A DNA stretch of 64,000 bases from Rivularia sp034931125 (GCF_034931125.1 NZ_JAYGHM010000005.1:1-64000); one strand, 5' to 3'. Numbered from the stretch's first letter, positions 1 to 9,514 are shown. Numbers and translations: made by a program. Notes: generated by a model not told the origin, from the sequence alone.

Positions 1-64
1 CTCCCCATCTCCCCATCTCCCCATCTCCCCATCTCCCCATCTCCCCATCTCCCTATCCCCCCAT
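1..64. repeat. 8-bp tandem repeat (CTCCCCAT)
   Basis: Six perfect copies of CTCCCCAT are followed by two degenerate copies, ending just before the stop codon of the Wzc-like gene. The array runs off the left edge, so its full length is unknown. It is a simple tandem repeat without coding potential. Confidence 0.9.
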
Positions 65-68
65 CTCC

Positions 69-2225
69 TTAATTCCGATGCACTCCTGTTGAATACTCTT
101 CTGGATGTATAATTTCTGATTCTTCAATGTATATTGGTTCTTCAAAGGTGAGATTTATATCGGCACCATTGATCACTACTCCTAATAAGCCCATGTCAGA
201 TTCTACTAATTCATCAACGGCTTCACCTAGTATATTTTCTTGGGTGTAATTTGGTCGAGTTACTACAATCATCCCGTCGCTATAAGGATGAATTAGTAAA
301 GCGTCGTTTGATAAACCCAATGGCGTTGTATCTAAAATGACTAAATCAAACCTTTCCCTAGAATCTTCCATTAGCCGCCGTAGTTCGCTTGACTCTAGGA
401 CTGCGGCTGATTGGCGCAATGGCCCGGGGCTTGGTACTATGTACAAATTCTCTACATCTGGAACCATGCGAATGCATTCACTATTGGCATAATAGCGCAG
501 GGGTTCAATACTAGCATTGGAATCGGGATTTACTTTTAACGATTCACAACGAGATGGCGATCGCAGATCTGTTTCAATAATTAAAGTGCGTTTCCCGGCA
601 CGAGCGGAAGCAATACCTAAGTTATAAGCGCTTGTTGTTTTACCTTCTAAACTACCAGTACTGGTAATTAACACTACTTTTACTGTTTTACCGCCGATGC
701 GACGCAAATTAGAACGGAATTTTTCTAAAAACTCCATGTAAGGAGAATCGGCAGAAAGTACTACCGGCACAAGTTCTTGGTCGGTACCTTCAATGGGCAT
801 TATAGGTAATTCTGCCAGTAGCAAAACTTCTCGCTGCTTGAGAGCCTTGCGAATATCTTCTTTTGTTTTGAAGGTACCTTCTAGGGAACCTAACAAGAAG
901 ATTACACCACCACCAATTAACAGCCCCAAGAAACCACCTATGCCTAAAGTTATAGGTATACTTTTAGCTTTTGATTCCTGCGGTATAACTACTGGTGGTT
1001 GAGCAATAGCTAAAGTACTTACGGTTTCTGCTTCTGCGGTTTTGGCATCGACTAGTTTTGCCTGCATTTGGTCGTAGACGGCTTTTTTTAACCCGACCTG
1101 CTGGATTAATCGCGATCGCTCTAACTGCTTGTTGGGTATAAGAGCATAATCTCGCTGTAGTTTGGCTTGTTCTTGTGTTAAATCAATTGCTTGCCTTTGT
1201 AAGGTTTCTCGCTGAGTTTGTAAAGCAACAAGTTGATTTGCTAACTGCTGTCTGGCTGGGTCTAAATTGCTTTGAGCGCGAACACCGGAAACATTCGGTA
1301 AAGGAGCAGTAACACCACCACCACCAACTACTTCATTTGCACGTTCTTGCAGCAGTTTTTCGTAAGCATCTTTTTGACGCTGCAACTGAATCATGGTCGG
1401 ATGATCGGGACGTAGGTCTTTTCTGAGAACCTCCATCTGCGATTCAACTTGATAAAGTTGGCTGCGTAAATTAGCAATAATTGGGTCTGCGCTCAAGGCT
1501 GAGGAGGTATATGCTTGTTGAGCGCTTAATCCTAACCTTTGTTGCAAGCTACGAATTTGAGCATCAATACCTGAAACGGTCAGTTTGATTTGCCTTTGCT
1601 GATTCTGACTACCCGTAATAGCGTTGAGCAAGCTACCATCTTCAGCAGCTAAAATTGCCGGACGCTCGATGCGATCGTATTGTTCGAGCTTTTTTTCAGC
1701 CTCTTGTAATTCTTTACTTACAAAAGGTAATCTTTCCTCAATTTTGTCGATAATTGCTTTTAATCGTCCAGTATTAATCTCGGCGCTTAATTTCACCATT
1801 TCTTGCATTAAACCAAGCACTGTTTGTTGCGCTCTTCTACCGTCGGTATCTTGGTATTTAATCCCGATAATTTCGCTAGCTAGTTGTCCATTTTCTCCAG
1901 GTTCAGGTACACTAACTGCAACATTTTGAGCAATGTTTTTTGGTTTAACATTAATTTTTTCTGCTACAGATTCAATAACTTTGTCTTGTAGCAAAACTTC
2001 TTTTGATAATGCCAAACCTTTTTGCTGAATTTCACTACCAGTTGCGGAAAAACTAACTGGTGGACGGGTATAGGCTAAAGCTCCGGTGACTGTAAATTTA
2101 GCGGCTGGTTCTGGCTGTACGGCTAATATGGTTGACCCCGCGACAACTAAACCAAAACTCGCTAATCCAATCCATTTATATTTATCGAAAGCAATTAGAT
2201 AGCGCTTAACAATCGGTGGAGTCAT
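69..2225 (-). CDS. Wzc-like polysaccharide co-polymerase with BY-kinase-type ATPase domain
   Basis: A 718-residue inner-membrane protein that should control chain length and export of a surface polysaccharide. It has an N-terminal membrane segment (about residues 18-36), a Wzz-type periplasmic region with long coiled coils (about 160-400), a second membrane segment (about 430-450) and a cytoplasmic CpsD/CapB-type P-loop domain (about 510-690). The Walker A motif reads STGSLEGKTT, the A' motif LIIETDLR and the Walker B motif LVILDTTP. The A' motif has Glu where Asp is usual. The C-terminal tail has only two tyrosines, not the tyrosine cluster of classical BY-kinases, so autophosphorylation may be weak or absent (inference). 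It is the last gene of the minus-strand exosortase/export cluster, 63 bp after the Wza-like gene. Confidence 0.88.
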   Translation of the reverse strand: MTPPIVKRYLIAFDKYKWIGLASFGLVVAGSTILAVQPEPAAKFTVTGALAYTRPPVSFSATGSEIQQKGLALSKEVLLQDKVIESVAEKINVKPKNIAQNVAVSVPEPGENGQLASEIIGIKYQDTDGRRAQQTVLGLMQEMVKLSAEINTGRLKAIIDKIEERLPFVSKELQEAEKKLEQYDRIERPAILAAEDGSLLNAITGSQNQQRQIKLTVSGIDAQIRSLQQRLGLSAQQAYTSSALSADPIIANLRSQLYQVESQMEVLRKDLRPDHPTMIQLQRQKDAYEKLLQERANEVVGGGGVTAPLPNVSGVRAQSNLDPARQQLANQLVALQTQRETLQRQAIDLTQEQAKLQRDYALIPNKQLERSRLIQQVGLKKAVYDQMQAKLVDAKTAEAETVSTLAIAQPPVVIPQESKAKSIPITLGIGGFLGLLIGGGVIFLLGSLEGTFKTKEDIRKALKQREVLLLAELPIMPIEGTDQELVPVVLSADSPYMEFLEKFRSNLRRIGGKTVKVVLITSTGSLEGKTTSAYNLGIASARAGKRTLIIETDLRSPSRCESLKVNPDSNASIEPLRYYANSECIRMVPDVENLYIVPSPGPLRQSAAVLESSELRRLMEDSRERFDLVILDTTPLGLSNDALLIHPYSDGMIVVTRPNYTQENILGEAVDELVESDMGLLGVVINGADINLTFEEPIYIEESEIIHPEEYSTGVHRN

Positions 2226-2288
2226 GGCATTAGGTACAAACAGAATTGACGGTAGACGCGAACTATATCAGTTGATTTATATTGATAT

Positions 2289-3614
2289 TTAAAAACCGAA
2301 AGTGTCAAAAAAGTTAACAAAGGACTGAATATCAAAGAAAGGTCTAGTAACATTTGAAAGAACGTTGGTAATTTTACCAATCAAATTCCGACCGACAATA
2401 ATAACATCGTTGTCTTGTAACGGCACATTTTGAGAAGCATCTCCTCTAAGTGCTTTTTTTCCGCTGAGTTTCTGAGTAATCGCTCTACCTTGTTCCGTGT
2501 CAAAGCGGACTAAAGCAATTTCATTTAAATCGGCGCGATCAATACTTACACTTCCTAAAGCGTCAATAAAGCTACTACCACTAGGTAAATTTTGGGTAAT
2601 TATTGCGCCATTTGCGTAATTTAGTACGCGAACTCTAATTACGGGCTGTGCTAAAGATGAACGCGCAACTATATTACGGTCGTAACCGTCATCCATCCCA
2701 ACTTCGCGACGCGGAATGATGACTGAATCACCATCCTGCAAGCGTAAAGTCGGGAAGTTTCCGCCATTTAGCAATGGAGTGTACAGGTCAATATTTTGCG
2801 AGACGATTGAACCATCTATGAGTTTGCGACGTACTTGGATTTCTCGTAAATCCGCCAATTGCGTTGAACCTCCAGCTATCCGCAGCACATCAAGAACCCC
2901 TGGTGTTGGAGTCGTTACAGGATAAACTCCCGGTCTAATGATTTCTCCGGCAATATTTACTTGAACCAATCGCGGTGCTATCAAGGAAACTGTGACTACA
3001 GGGTCTACTTGTTGAATGCGTTCTAAACTCAAACGAATTTTTTCTTGTGCTTCTTCTAAAGTTAAACCCTGTACCGAAACTTTTCCCAGTCGCGGAACTG
3101 CGATATTACCTTCTAGATCGACTCGTGTCTGAAAGTTTAAAGGAGGACGCTGTGCGGCCAATGATACGGTAACGCTGGGTTCCACTACAAAACGATTCAA
3201 CCCAGCGCGAATCCTTGCTTGTGCTTGTTCTAAAGTTAAACCTTGCAGCGATACAGTTCCTACCAAAGGTACTACAACAGTTCCCTGTCGATTAATCGAT
3301 GCTTGAAAGCTTAAATCTGGAAAACGCTGCACTATCACAGTTATTCCATCTCCCTCTCCCAAACGGTAAGCTCCCTGGGGTGATTCTACGAATATGGCGA
3401 TCGCATCACCCGCTCCCAAAAGATATCGAGTAAATACAGGTGAAACCTCTTCACCGTCGTTTGCAGGAGAGGGGGCTAAAAATTCCGATTCGCTTGGAGG
3501 AGCGGGGATTGGTTCAATGGAGTTGTTTTTCTGAGCAAAAACAGGTTGGGAAGCTGTGATTAAAAATATACCTACTTGAACACTAGCGACGCAAAAGGCG
3601 TTGAATGAACGCAT
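2289..3614 (-). CDS. Wza-like polysaccharide biosynthesis/export protein (SLBB)
   Basis: A 441-residue exported protein expected to form the outer-membrane or periplasmic conduit for an exopolysaccharide. The N-terminus is a signal peptide ending near QPVFA. It is followed by a Poly_export region beginning YLLGAGDAI, in which the half-domain is duplicated: GTVSLQGLTLEQAQARI is followed by GKVSVQGLTLEEAQEKI. An SLBB-type region starts near VQVNIAGEIIRPGVYPV, and a second SLBB-like segment lies in the C-terminal third. It sits directly upstream of the Wzc-like partner, the usual pairing. No lipobox cysteine is evident at the signal-peptide cleavage site, unlike E. coli Wza. Confidence 0.87.
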   Translation of the reverse strand: MRSFNAFCVASVQVGIFLITASQPVFAQKNNSIEPIPAPPSESEFLAPSPANDGEEVSPVFTRYLLGAGDAIAIFVESPQGAYRLGEGDGITVIVQRFPDLSFQASINRQGTVVVPLVGTVSLQGLTLEQAQARIRAGLNRFVVEPSVTVSLAAQRPPLNFQTRVDLEGNIAVPRLGKVSVQGLTLEEAQEKIRLSLERIQQVDPVVTVSLIAPRLVQVNIAGEIIRPGVYPVTTPTPGVLDVLRIAGGSTQLADLREIQVRRKLIDGSIVSQNIDLYTPLLNGGNFPTLRLQDGDSVIIPRREVGMDDGYDRNIVARSSLAQPVIRVRVLNYANGAIITQNLPSGSSFIDALGSVSIDRADLNEIALVRFDTEQGRAITQKLSGKKALRGDASQNVPLQDNDVIIVGRNLIGKITNVLSNVTRPFFDIQSFVNFFDTFGF

Positions 3615-3805
3615 ATAACTTAATCAAATTCTAAATATCTGTGCAAACAGGCTGATTGAAAATTGAAAAATTGAAAAATTAAAATACTTAAAAAAACATT
3701 TTTTTATATTATATTCTTTGCAGGAAAATTATACTCATAGTAGCAAAATTACTGTTAATCTTTTCAATATATTGACGTTAAAATAGACAAATATCTAAAG
3801 ATTAA

Positions 3806-4519
3806 TCAAGAATTAAAATCAAATAATTTAGTTTGCACCGTTTGAGCAATAGACTTTACTTGCGGCCAGGTTATTTCTACTTCCCCTAAAGGCTCCATTG
3901 GCATAAATAAACTAACAGCAACCCACGGAACGCGCTGCTTGTGCCACTGTGCTGACTGGTCTGCCCAAAACCAGTTTAAAGGCGAAAAATCTCCGCTATT
4001 AGGCATAGCGTACCATTGCAGAACTGCGAAAGTTTGACTTTTGGTAAATGCACGGAAAAATTTTGCTTTCACCTTAGTTTCACCTTTCATTTGTGGTTGT
4101 TTAACCGTAAATTGCGCTTCCCTTCCTTGAGCAACCTGCCATTCTCCCCACTGCATTTTTCCCCAACTCTCAATTTCAGTCCACTCTACTTGAGGCTGGT
4201 CTTTGGGTCCATTTTGAGGTAACAACAACAATATAGCCGTTTGCGGGGAATTGTCTTTTTCCATAATTTGCAAAGACCATTTACCCGAACCCAATTTTTG
4301 CTCCTGCTGTTGAGTAATTTTCCAACCAGGTAAGATTAAACCTGTTTTACGCAACTGCTTGAGTTCTTTAAGATTGGTAATGGGTGGTGGCTGTTTCCAT
4401 TGCCAATTACCTTGGAGATATCCTGGTAATGCCCCTATCCCCAGTAGCAGCAATAATAGAATTAAGGCTGCTATCTGTAAAAACTGGCGCTCTTTAAAAA
4501 ATCGGGAAAGCGAAATCAT
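3806..4519 (-). CDS. Cyanoexosortase B-associated (EpsI-like) protein
   Basis: A 237-residue protein with one N-terminal membrane anchor (about residues 13-33) and a Trp-rich soluble domain facing the periplasm. Size, topology, Trp content and position immediately downstream of an exosortase match the EpsI-like partner proteins of cyanobacterial exosortase systems (cyanoexosortase B system-associated family). The molecular role is not established; in related systems EpsI proteins accompany exosortase and exopolysaccharide genes. The 190-bp spacer to the downstream export gene is AT-rich and could hold its own promoter. Family assignment rests on context and recall of the family, not on a catalytic motif. 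Confidence 0.75.
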   Translation of the reverse strand: MISLSRFFKERQFLQIAALILLLLLLGIGALPGYLQGNWQWKQPPPITNLKELKQLRKTGLILPGWKITQQQEQKLGSGKWSLQIMEKDNSPQTAILLLLPQNGPKDQPQVEWTEIESWGKMQWGEWQVAQGREAQFTVKQPQMKGETKVKAKFFRAFTKSQTFAVLQWYAMPNSGDFSPLNWFWADQSAQWHKQRVPWVAVSLFMPMEPLGEVEITWPQVKSIAQTVQTKLFDFNS

Positions 4520-4628
4520 TAGTCAAGTATTACCTACAAATGACAGAATTGTACTTTTTATACCGTAATTTTGAGTACAGTAATTTCAACAGTACTTTAC
4601 TTATTCTAGGGTATTGACAACAGAGATT

Positions 4629-5525
4629 TTACTGAATTACATCTTCTGCATTTATCTGTGAATCTTCCGAAAAATAGGTATCGATCCAATTGATGACTGG
4701 TATTAACGTTAGTAGCATACAAGCGGAATACACGTCTCCACCCCAACTGTCGTGCAGCCAATGAAAAGCACCATCTTGTCCGGTAGCATGGAAGAAGGTC
4801 AGTAAAGTATTGCGAATTATATTTGCGGTAACGCTGATAATTCCTGCCATTGATAAAAACCAAATGGTTTTGCGTCGGGAAGATAAAGTTTCTGTCCAGT
4901 AAAGCAGGATTAAGCCTACATACATAGTAGTAAACAGCATTTTTAATCCCGCACAGTAAGGTGCGACTTCAACAATACGTCCCCTTGCGTATATGTTAAT
5001 TCCATCTACAACTATAGGTAGACCAAACTGATTGAGTATAAAGCCAGCAGTACCAGCAATAAAGCTTTGCAAAGGTAAAGTGAAGGGTGCAATTAGGTAT
5101 GGTAATGAGTTGGGAGTTGCCAGCAAAATTAATAGTAAAGGGAAACCCTGTAATTTAAAACCTGCAATTCCTTTTAACCATAAGCATAATCCAGCTAATA
5201 TGATGGGGAAAGAAAGGTTTACCCATTCACTAACACCACTAAGATAAAAAACTCCTCCTAATGCTAATAATATTCCACCCAAAAGATTAGTTATATTCGG
5301 TAATCGTTGCCATTGTTTACGGTTCATCCAAATTAGATAAGCCGCAAATGGTAAACCGATAATGCCGTGACTAAAATATTCGTGTTCTATACTAATATTC
5401 TTGTTTATCCAGCCGTCGTACCAATAATAGATTAAAGGAGCATAAAGCAATACCAGGATACCTAATATCGCAAAATCAAAGAATCGTGGTGGAATTGAAT
5501 ATCTTGATTGGCGCTGAGTTAACAT
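4629..5525 (-). CDS. Cyanoexosortase B, PEP-CTERM sorting transpeptidase
   Basis: A 298-residue polytopic membrane protein with about eight hydrophobic helices. The exosortase triad is visible in order: Cys in VEVAPYCAGLKMLFT, Arg in ANIIRNTLLTFFHA and His in LHDSWGGDVYS. Exosortases are thought to cleave C-terminal sorting signals (PEP-CTERM) and hand proteins to the cell surface. The partner gene downstream points to the cyanoexosortase B subtype. No PEP-CTERM substrate was recognised within this window, so targets must lie elsewhere. The next gene, the EpsI-like protein, starts 109 bp further on, which is consistent with co-transcription. Confidence 0.87.
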   Translation of the reverse strand: MLTQRQSRYSIPPRFFDFAILGILVLLYAPLIYYWYDGWINKNISIEHEYFSHGIIGLPFAAYLIWMNRKQWQRLPNITNLLGGILLALGGVFYLSGVSEWVNLSFPIILAGLCLWLKGIAGFKLQGFPLLLILLATPNSLPYLIAPFTLPLQSFIAGTAGFILNQFGLPIVVDGINIYARGRIVEVAPYCAGLKMLFTTMYVGLILLYWTETLSSRRKTIWFLSMAGIISVTANIIRNTLLTFFHATGQDGAFHWLHDSWGGDVYSACMLLTLIPVINWIDTYFSEDSQINAEDVIQ

Positions 5526-5697
5526 AATGTCCGTGTTAAATTATCAAATAAAATAAAAATAATGCCCTGTGTTAATCTATTTTTGATTTTAAATTTTAAA
5601 AATGGATTTTATGATGTCCGTACTAAATGACGAATAACATTTATCAAAAGATTCCATCAAGCGGAAACCATTTTGTTTTAAATTCAAATTTGCAACT

Positions 5698-5770
5698 GCA
5701 AAATCTAAAATTATTGGAAAGTTTGGCGGAAGAATATCTACCTCCCAACTTTCCGCAAAATCTAAAATTA
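5698..5770. repeat. Hairpin bracketed by 16-bp direct repeats
   Basis: GCAAAATCTAAAATTA occurs at 5698-5713 and again at 5755-5770. Between the copies an imperfect inverted repeat pairs GGAAAGTTTGG (5716-5726) with CCCAACTTTCC (5744-5754). It lies just beyond the 3' end of the aminotransferase gene and could act as a weak terminator, but there is no strong T tract. A small plus-strand reading frame over it (5627-5827) looks fortuitous. Confidence 0.55.
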
Positions 5771-5777
5771 GCTTTTA

Positions 5778-6944
5778 TTAAATATGAAGCAATTTATCTT
5801 GTTTCTCACTTACTGCTGATGCAATAATTGCCGCGACTTCTTTAACTTGGCTGCTGGTCAAGCCGGGATACATTGGTAAGGATAATATTTGTTTGGCTAA
5901 CTTTTCGGAATAGGGAAAGTCTCCCATTTCATAGCCTAAATCGCTAAAAGCTGGCTGGAGATGGCACGGAATCGGGTAATGAATTCCTGTTTGAATTCCC
6001 ACATCAGCAAGTTTTTCTTGAATTTGTTCTCTTTCCAGAGGACATTCATCCTGCACTTTGACTACATAGAGGTGATAAACGTGTCCGTCACCGCTTTGAT
6101 TCTGCATGGGAGTAATTCCCAAAGATTTTAAAGGTGCTAGTTGGCGATCGTACTCCTGGGCTATTTTCAAACGGTTGGCATTCCACTTTTTCAAATGAGG
6201 TAGTTTTTGATTTAGTACTGCTGCTTGTAAAGTGTCCAAACGGCTATTAGTACCTGATTCTACATGAACATATTTTTGAGATGCCCCATAATTCCGCAAA
6301 CGCACCATTTTTTGGGCTACTTCCCGATCCGAAGTCACTAACATTCCACCATCACCAAATGCACCCAAATTCTTACTAGGATAAAAACTGTAAGCTGCTG
6401 CTATTCCTAGAGAACCTGCTCGATATCCATCTCTTTGAGCCAAATGTGCCTGTGCTGCATCTTCAAAAATCAGTAAATTGTGTCTTTCGGCAAAATCTAA
6501 TAATTCTTGAGGAGATACCATTTGACCGTACAAATGCACCGGAACAATTGCCTTAGTTTGTGATGTTACCGCTTTTTTTGCTGCTTCTAAATCTATTAAA
6601 GCAGTGTTTGGGTCGCAATCGACAAAAACTGGTTTTGCACCGGCACGTAATACTCCAATTAAAGTTGCCACAAATGTATTTGCAGGCAGAATTACCTCCG
6701 AACCAGCACCGATGTTACAAGCCTGTAAACCAAGAGCGATCGCGTCGGTTCCACAAGCAACCCCAACTCCATATTCTGCACCGCTTGCAAAAGCAAATGC
6801 CGCTTCAAAATCGCTCAATGCTTGACCTAAAATAAAATCTCCCCGCTCTAATACATCTTCAATTGCTTGCCGCATTTCTTTTTCAATCGATTGATGCTGT
6901 AATTTTAGGTCTACAAAGGGAATTCTCACACTTTTGTTATTCAT
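5778..6944 (-). CDS. DegT/DnrJ/EryC1/StrS-family PLP aminotransferase
   Basis: A 388-residue PLP enzyme of the sugar aminotransferase family, which aminates keto-sugar nucleotides used for surface glycans. It opens with IPFVDLKLQHQSIEKEM, typical of the family. The cofactor region has ACGTDAIALGLQA, the Asp/Gln motif is FEDAAQAHLA, and the Schiff-base Lys lies in SFYPSKNLGAFGDGGM. Its place upstream of the exosortase/Wza/Wzc genes on the same strand suggests that it supplies an amino-sugar precursor for the exported polymer (inference). The specific substrate cannot be read from sequence. A spacer of about 250 bp separates it from the exosortase gene. Confidence 0.9.
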   Translation of the reverse strand: MNNKSVRIPFVDLKLQHQSIEKEMRQAIEDVLERGDFILGQALSDFEAAFAFASGAEYGVGVACGTDAIALGLQACNIGAGSEVILPANTFVATLIGVLRAGAKPVFVDCDPNTALIDLEAAKKAVTSQTKAIVPVHLYGQMVSPQELLDFAERHNLLIFEDAAQAHLAQRDGYRAGSLGIAAAYSFYPSKNLGAFGDGGMLVTSDREVAQKMVRLRNYGASQKYVHVESGTNSRLDTLQAAVLNQKLPHLKKWNANRLKIAQEYDRQLAPLKSLGITPMQNQSGDGHVYHLYVVKVQDECPLEREQIQEKLADVGIQTGIHYPIPCHLQPAFSDLGYEMGDFPYSEKLAKQILSLPMYPGLTSSQVKEVAAIIASAVSEKQDKLLHI

Positions 6945-7746
6945 CTAATCCACAACCTCTTTAAAAAAATATTAAAACTTTTTTTCAACTGCCTGATCTA
7001 TTTATGACTAAATACTGACAAATCAGCAAACAAAAATTATGAAGTATTTGTAAAATTTACATGAAAATAATTCTATCTTAAGCTGCATTCAATATTTAAG
7101 TTTCGCTTGCCTATTTTTTATCAAATCTTGTCTTATCTTTCCGATCTTTGATTAGTTTATGCTCTGCTAAAAAATTAAAATATTCGTTACAATCCAATAT
7201 CTAAACACAATATTAAATCAGATGCTTTCGACTTATAGATTGACTTTAGTTAAGGCAAGCATTAGACAATTATTTTAATTTTGTTTAATGTCGGAACATT
7301 TATACTTAAATGCAGATTCATAAATATTTATAGCTAGCAAATCTACTTAAAATATTTAAATAGCTATAAGTTAAAATTGTAATTATAACTTTTATATGAT
7401 TAACATTCATAGCTTTTATCAAGCTAACGACAACAGTGTATTTACGATTATAAAAAAAATCTACGATGAAAATTAAGTAGACTCACGGTAATTATTTAAT
7501 ATGCCTATTTTGGTAATTATTTAATCTAGATTAAATTAGAAAATAACCTAATTTTATACGTAAAGCCACTGCTTAGAGCTTCGATGAGAGATGCTCGCAG
7601 ATCGGACAAATTTCCCGCTGAGTAAAAAAAATTTTCTAAACCTGTTTGTCTGAGGTGAATTTGGGGAATGCTTAAGAATAGTAAAGACCTAGAAACAGCG
7701 GTTACATGAAATACAGTTTCCAAGAAATACTAAGGTAGCAGTGGTA
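6945..7746. promoter_or_regulatory. 800-bp AT-rich divergent intergenic region with operator-like repeats
   Basis: No convincing gene was seen between the divergent aminotransferase and GAF-protein genes. A 14-bp direct repeat, GGTAATTATTTAAT, occurs at 7487-7500 and 7512-7525 (25-bp period). The second copy overlaps a perfect 18-bp palindrome, ATTTAATCTAGATTAAAT, at 7519-7536. The arrangement resembles a regulator-binding site about 220 bp upstream of the GAF gene. Function is inference. Confidence 0.4.
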
Positions 7747-9282
7747 ATGTTAGAGCCTCAAAATAAAATGTTTGTCCCCAAAGATGGTTGGGCAACCCCT
7801 GAAAATAAAGACCAGCAACGCCTTCAAGCTTTATTGAAGCTAGGTTTGCGGCAGCCAGAAACAATTCCGGTTTTTGAAGAAGCCACTCAAACTGCTGCTC
7901 ACTTTATCGAAGCACCTATTTCGATTCTGGGATTTGTGGATAACGAATGTCATTGGTTCAAATCAGCAGTAGGTTTGTCCCGGTTGGGACTCATGAATCA
8001 ATTAGCACAAACTCGTCAACTATCACGTCAAGAATCTTTCTGCTCCCAGGTAGTTGAAAGTTCGCAGATGTTAGTTATTAACGATACCCGTAAGTACGAT
8101 AAACCGGAATTAGTATCCAGTAAGCTAGTGCAGGATTACGGGATTCGGGCATATTTAGGAGTGCCACTGATTGATGCAGAAGGGCATTGTTTAGGTGCGT
8201 TGGCAGTAATGGATTTAATTCCACGCAATTTCACAACGCGGGATATCGAGTTTTTGCAAATTATTGCTCGTTGGAGCATGAGTGAATTTGAACGCAACAG
8301 ATTACTGCAAGCACCTCCAGCTAGAAGTAATTCTTCTAGAAATCACAAACTTGAATCCAATACTTCAGAAATCAAAATCACTGCTCCAGCTTTTCAAGAC
8401 TCGGTTTTTACCAGTCAATTAAAATTGCAGCTTTTAGGACAGTTAACTCAGGAATTACGTACCCCCTTAACATCAGTCTTGGGTATGGCTAGTGTTTTAG
8501 GACGGGAAATTTACGGACCTTTGACGACTAAGCAAAGAGAATATCTAGAGATTATTCAACATAGCGGTAGATATTTGCTTTCCTTGGTTAATGAGATTTC
8601 TGAGTTGGGAGCAATGGATGATACAAATACCGAACTAAATCTGGCTCCCGTGGACATTGAAATGCTTTGTCAGCAAGCTATCAATACTTTAGAAGAAGCA
8701 GCAGCCCGTCGCGAGCAAGATATTCGTCTATCCATAGAACCCGGACGAAATCGTATTTTACCGTTAGACAAAGATAAAGTACGGCAAATTTTGTATCACC
8801 TAATTTTTAGCGTGATTCAGCTTTCTGCAACAGGTAGCGTTGTGAGAATTCATGTTTCCTATAAAGAAGATGCGCTCAACCTGACCATTTGGGTTTCTCA
8901 TCCTTGGTTAGGAGAAGGAATAACCGAAGTAGACCCCTATTTCCGTCTTTCTGAGATATCTTCGATGGAACTTGCATCGGATATTGCTTCAGCTTTCACA
9001 AATCCAGGGAGCCAAGAAAAACTCATCAGTTTGCCTCGCAGCAATAAACCCACATCGCAAAGTATTTCTTCGGGTCAAACTGCTATTGATTTATCCCAAG
9101 TTGAAAATGAATCACAATCTGGTGGTGTGTCTCGCGAAACCTTGGGTTTATTGCTTAGCTGTCAGTTAGCGGAGTTGCATGGAGGAGAAATAACAATTCA
9201 AGGTTCGTCGGAATCAGGATACCGTTACGTGCTTTGTTTGCCGATAGATGTAGGTAATGCTCAGACAATGCCAGATGTATAA
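7747..9282 (+). CDS. GAF-domain histidine-kinase-like protein, probable pseudokinase
   Basis: A 511-residue soluble protein with a GAF domain (about residues 25-185), a HisKA-like helix pair (about 225-290) and a degenerate HATPase region (about 320-505). The H-box reads LTQELRTPLTSVLG, with Gln235 where the phospho-acceptor His belongs; the codon is CAG. The N-box Asn is replaced in YHLIFSVIQLS, and the first glycine box is reduced to SHPWLGEG. The frame is intact and the rest of the fold is conserved, so it looks like a maintained pseudokinase or scaffold rather than a decayed gene. I chose ATG at 7747 over GTG at 7741. The nearest response regulator is the LuxR-type gene at 11098, after ictB. 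Confidence 0.8.
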   Translation: MLEPQNKMFVPKDGWATPENKDQQRLQALLKLGLRQPETIPVFEEATQTAAHFIEAPISILGFVDNECHWFKSAVGLSRLGLMNQLAQTRQLSRQESFCSQVVESSQMLVINDTRKYDKPELVSSKLVQDYGIRAYLGVPLIDAEGHCLGALAVMDLIPRNFTTRDIEFLQIIARWSMSEFERNRLLQAPPARSNSSRNHKLESNTSEIKITAPAFQDSVFTSQLKLQLLGQLTQELRTPLTSVLGMASVLGREIYGPLTTKQREYLEIIQHSGRYLLSLVNEISELGAMDDTNTELNLAPVDIEMLCQQAINTLEEAAARREQDIRLSIEPGRNRILPLDKDKVRQILYHLIFSVIQLSATGSVVRIHVSYKEDALNLTIWVSHPWLGEGITEVDPYFRLSEISSMELASDIASAFTNPGSQEKLISLPRSNKPTSQSISSGQTAIDLSQVENESQSGGVSRETLGLLLSCQLAELHGGEITIQGSSESGYRYVLCLPIDVGNAQTMPDV

Positions 9283-9514
9283 TTCATTTTTAACTAGTAA
9301 CGAAAGCGAAAACTTGCGGATTATGGGTAATTTGTAATGAGTGATGGGTAAGCGGTAATAGTTAAACACAAAACTGTTACCCCATCAGCAATAAAGCAGA
9401 AAATTAACCATTAATTTCTCAAATGCAATCTACACTGTTACCTTTTTCGGACTAAGCACATTATTATTAGTCCAGGTTTTCGCTCGATGCTAATTAAAAT
9501 TAGGCTTTCCTTGT

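Noticed and set aside
4606..4863. Second minus-strand frame inside the exosortase gene, considered as a frameshifted portion
   Set aside because: The exosortase frame is complete with Cys, Arg and His catalytic residues in order and a normal C-terminus, so the other frame is fortuitous.
5627..5827. Possible 66-residue plus-strand gene
   Set aside because: It runs over the hairpin and its flanking direct repeats, overlaps the 3' end of the aminotransferase gene and has no recognisable family or good ribosome-binding site.
7526..7723. Possible 65-residue minus-strand gene upstream of the GAF protein
   Set aside because: No ribosome-binding site or family resemblance; its end lies in the operator-like palindrome and composition is that of AT-rich spacer.
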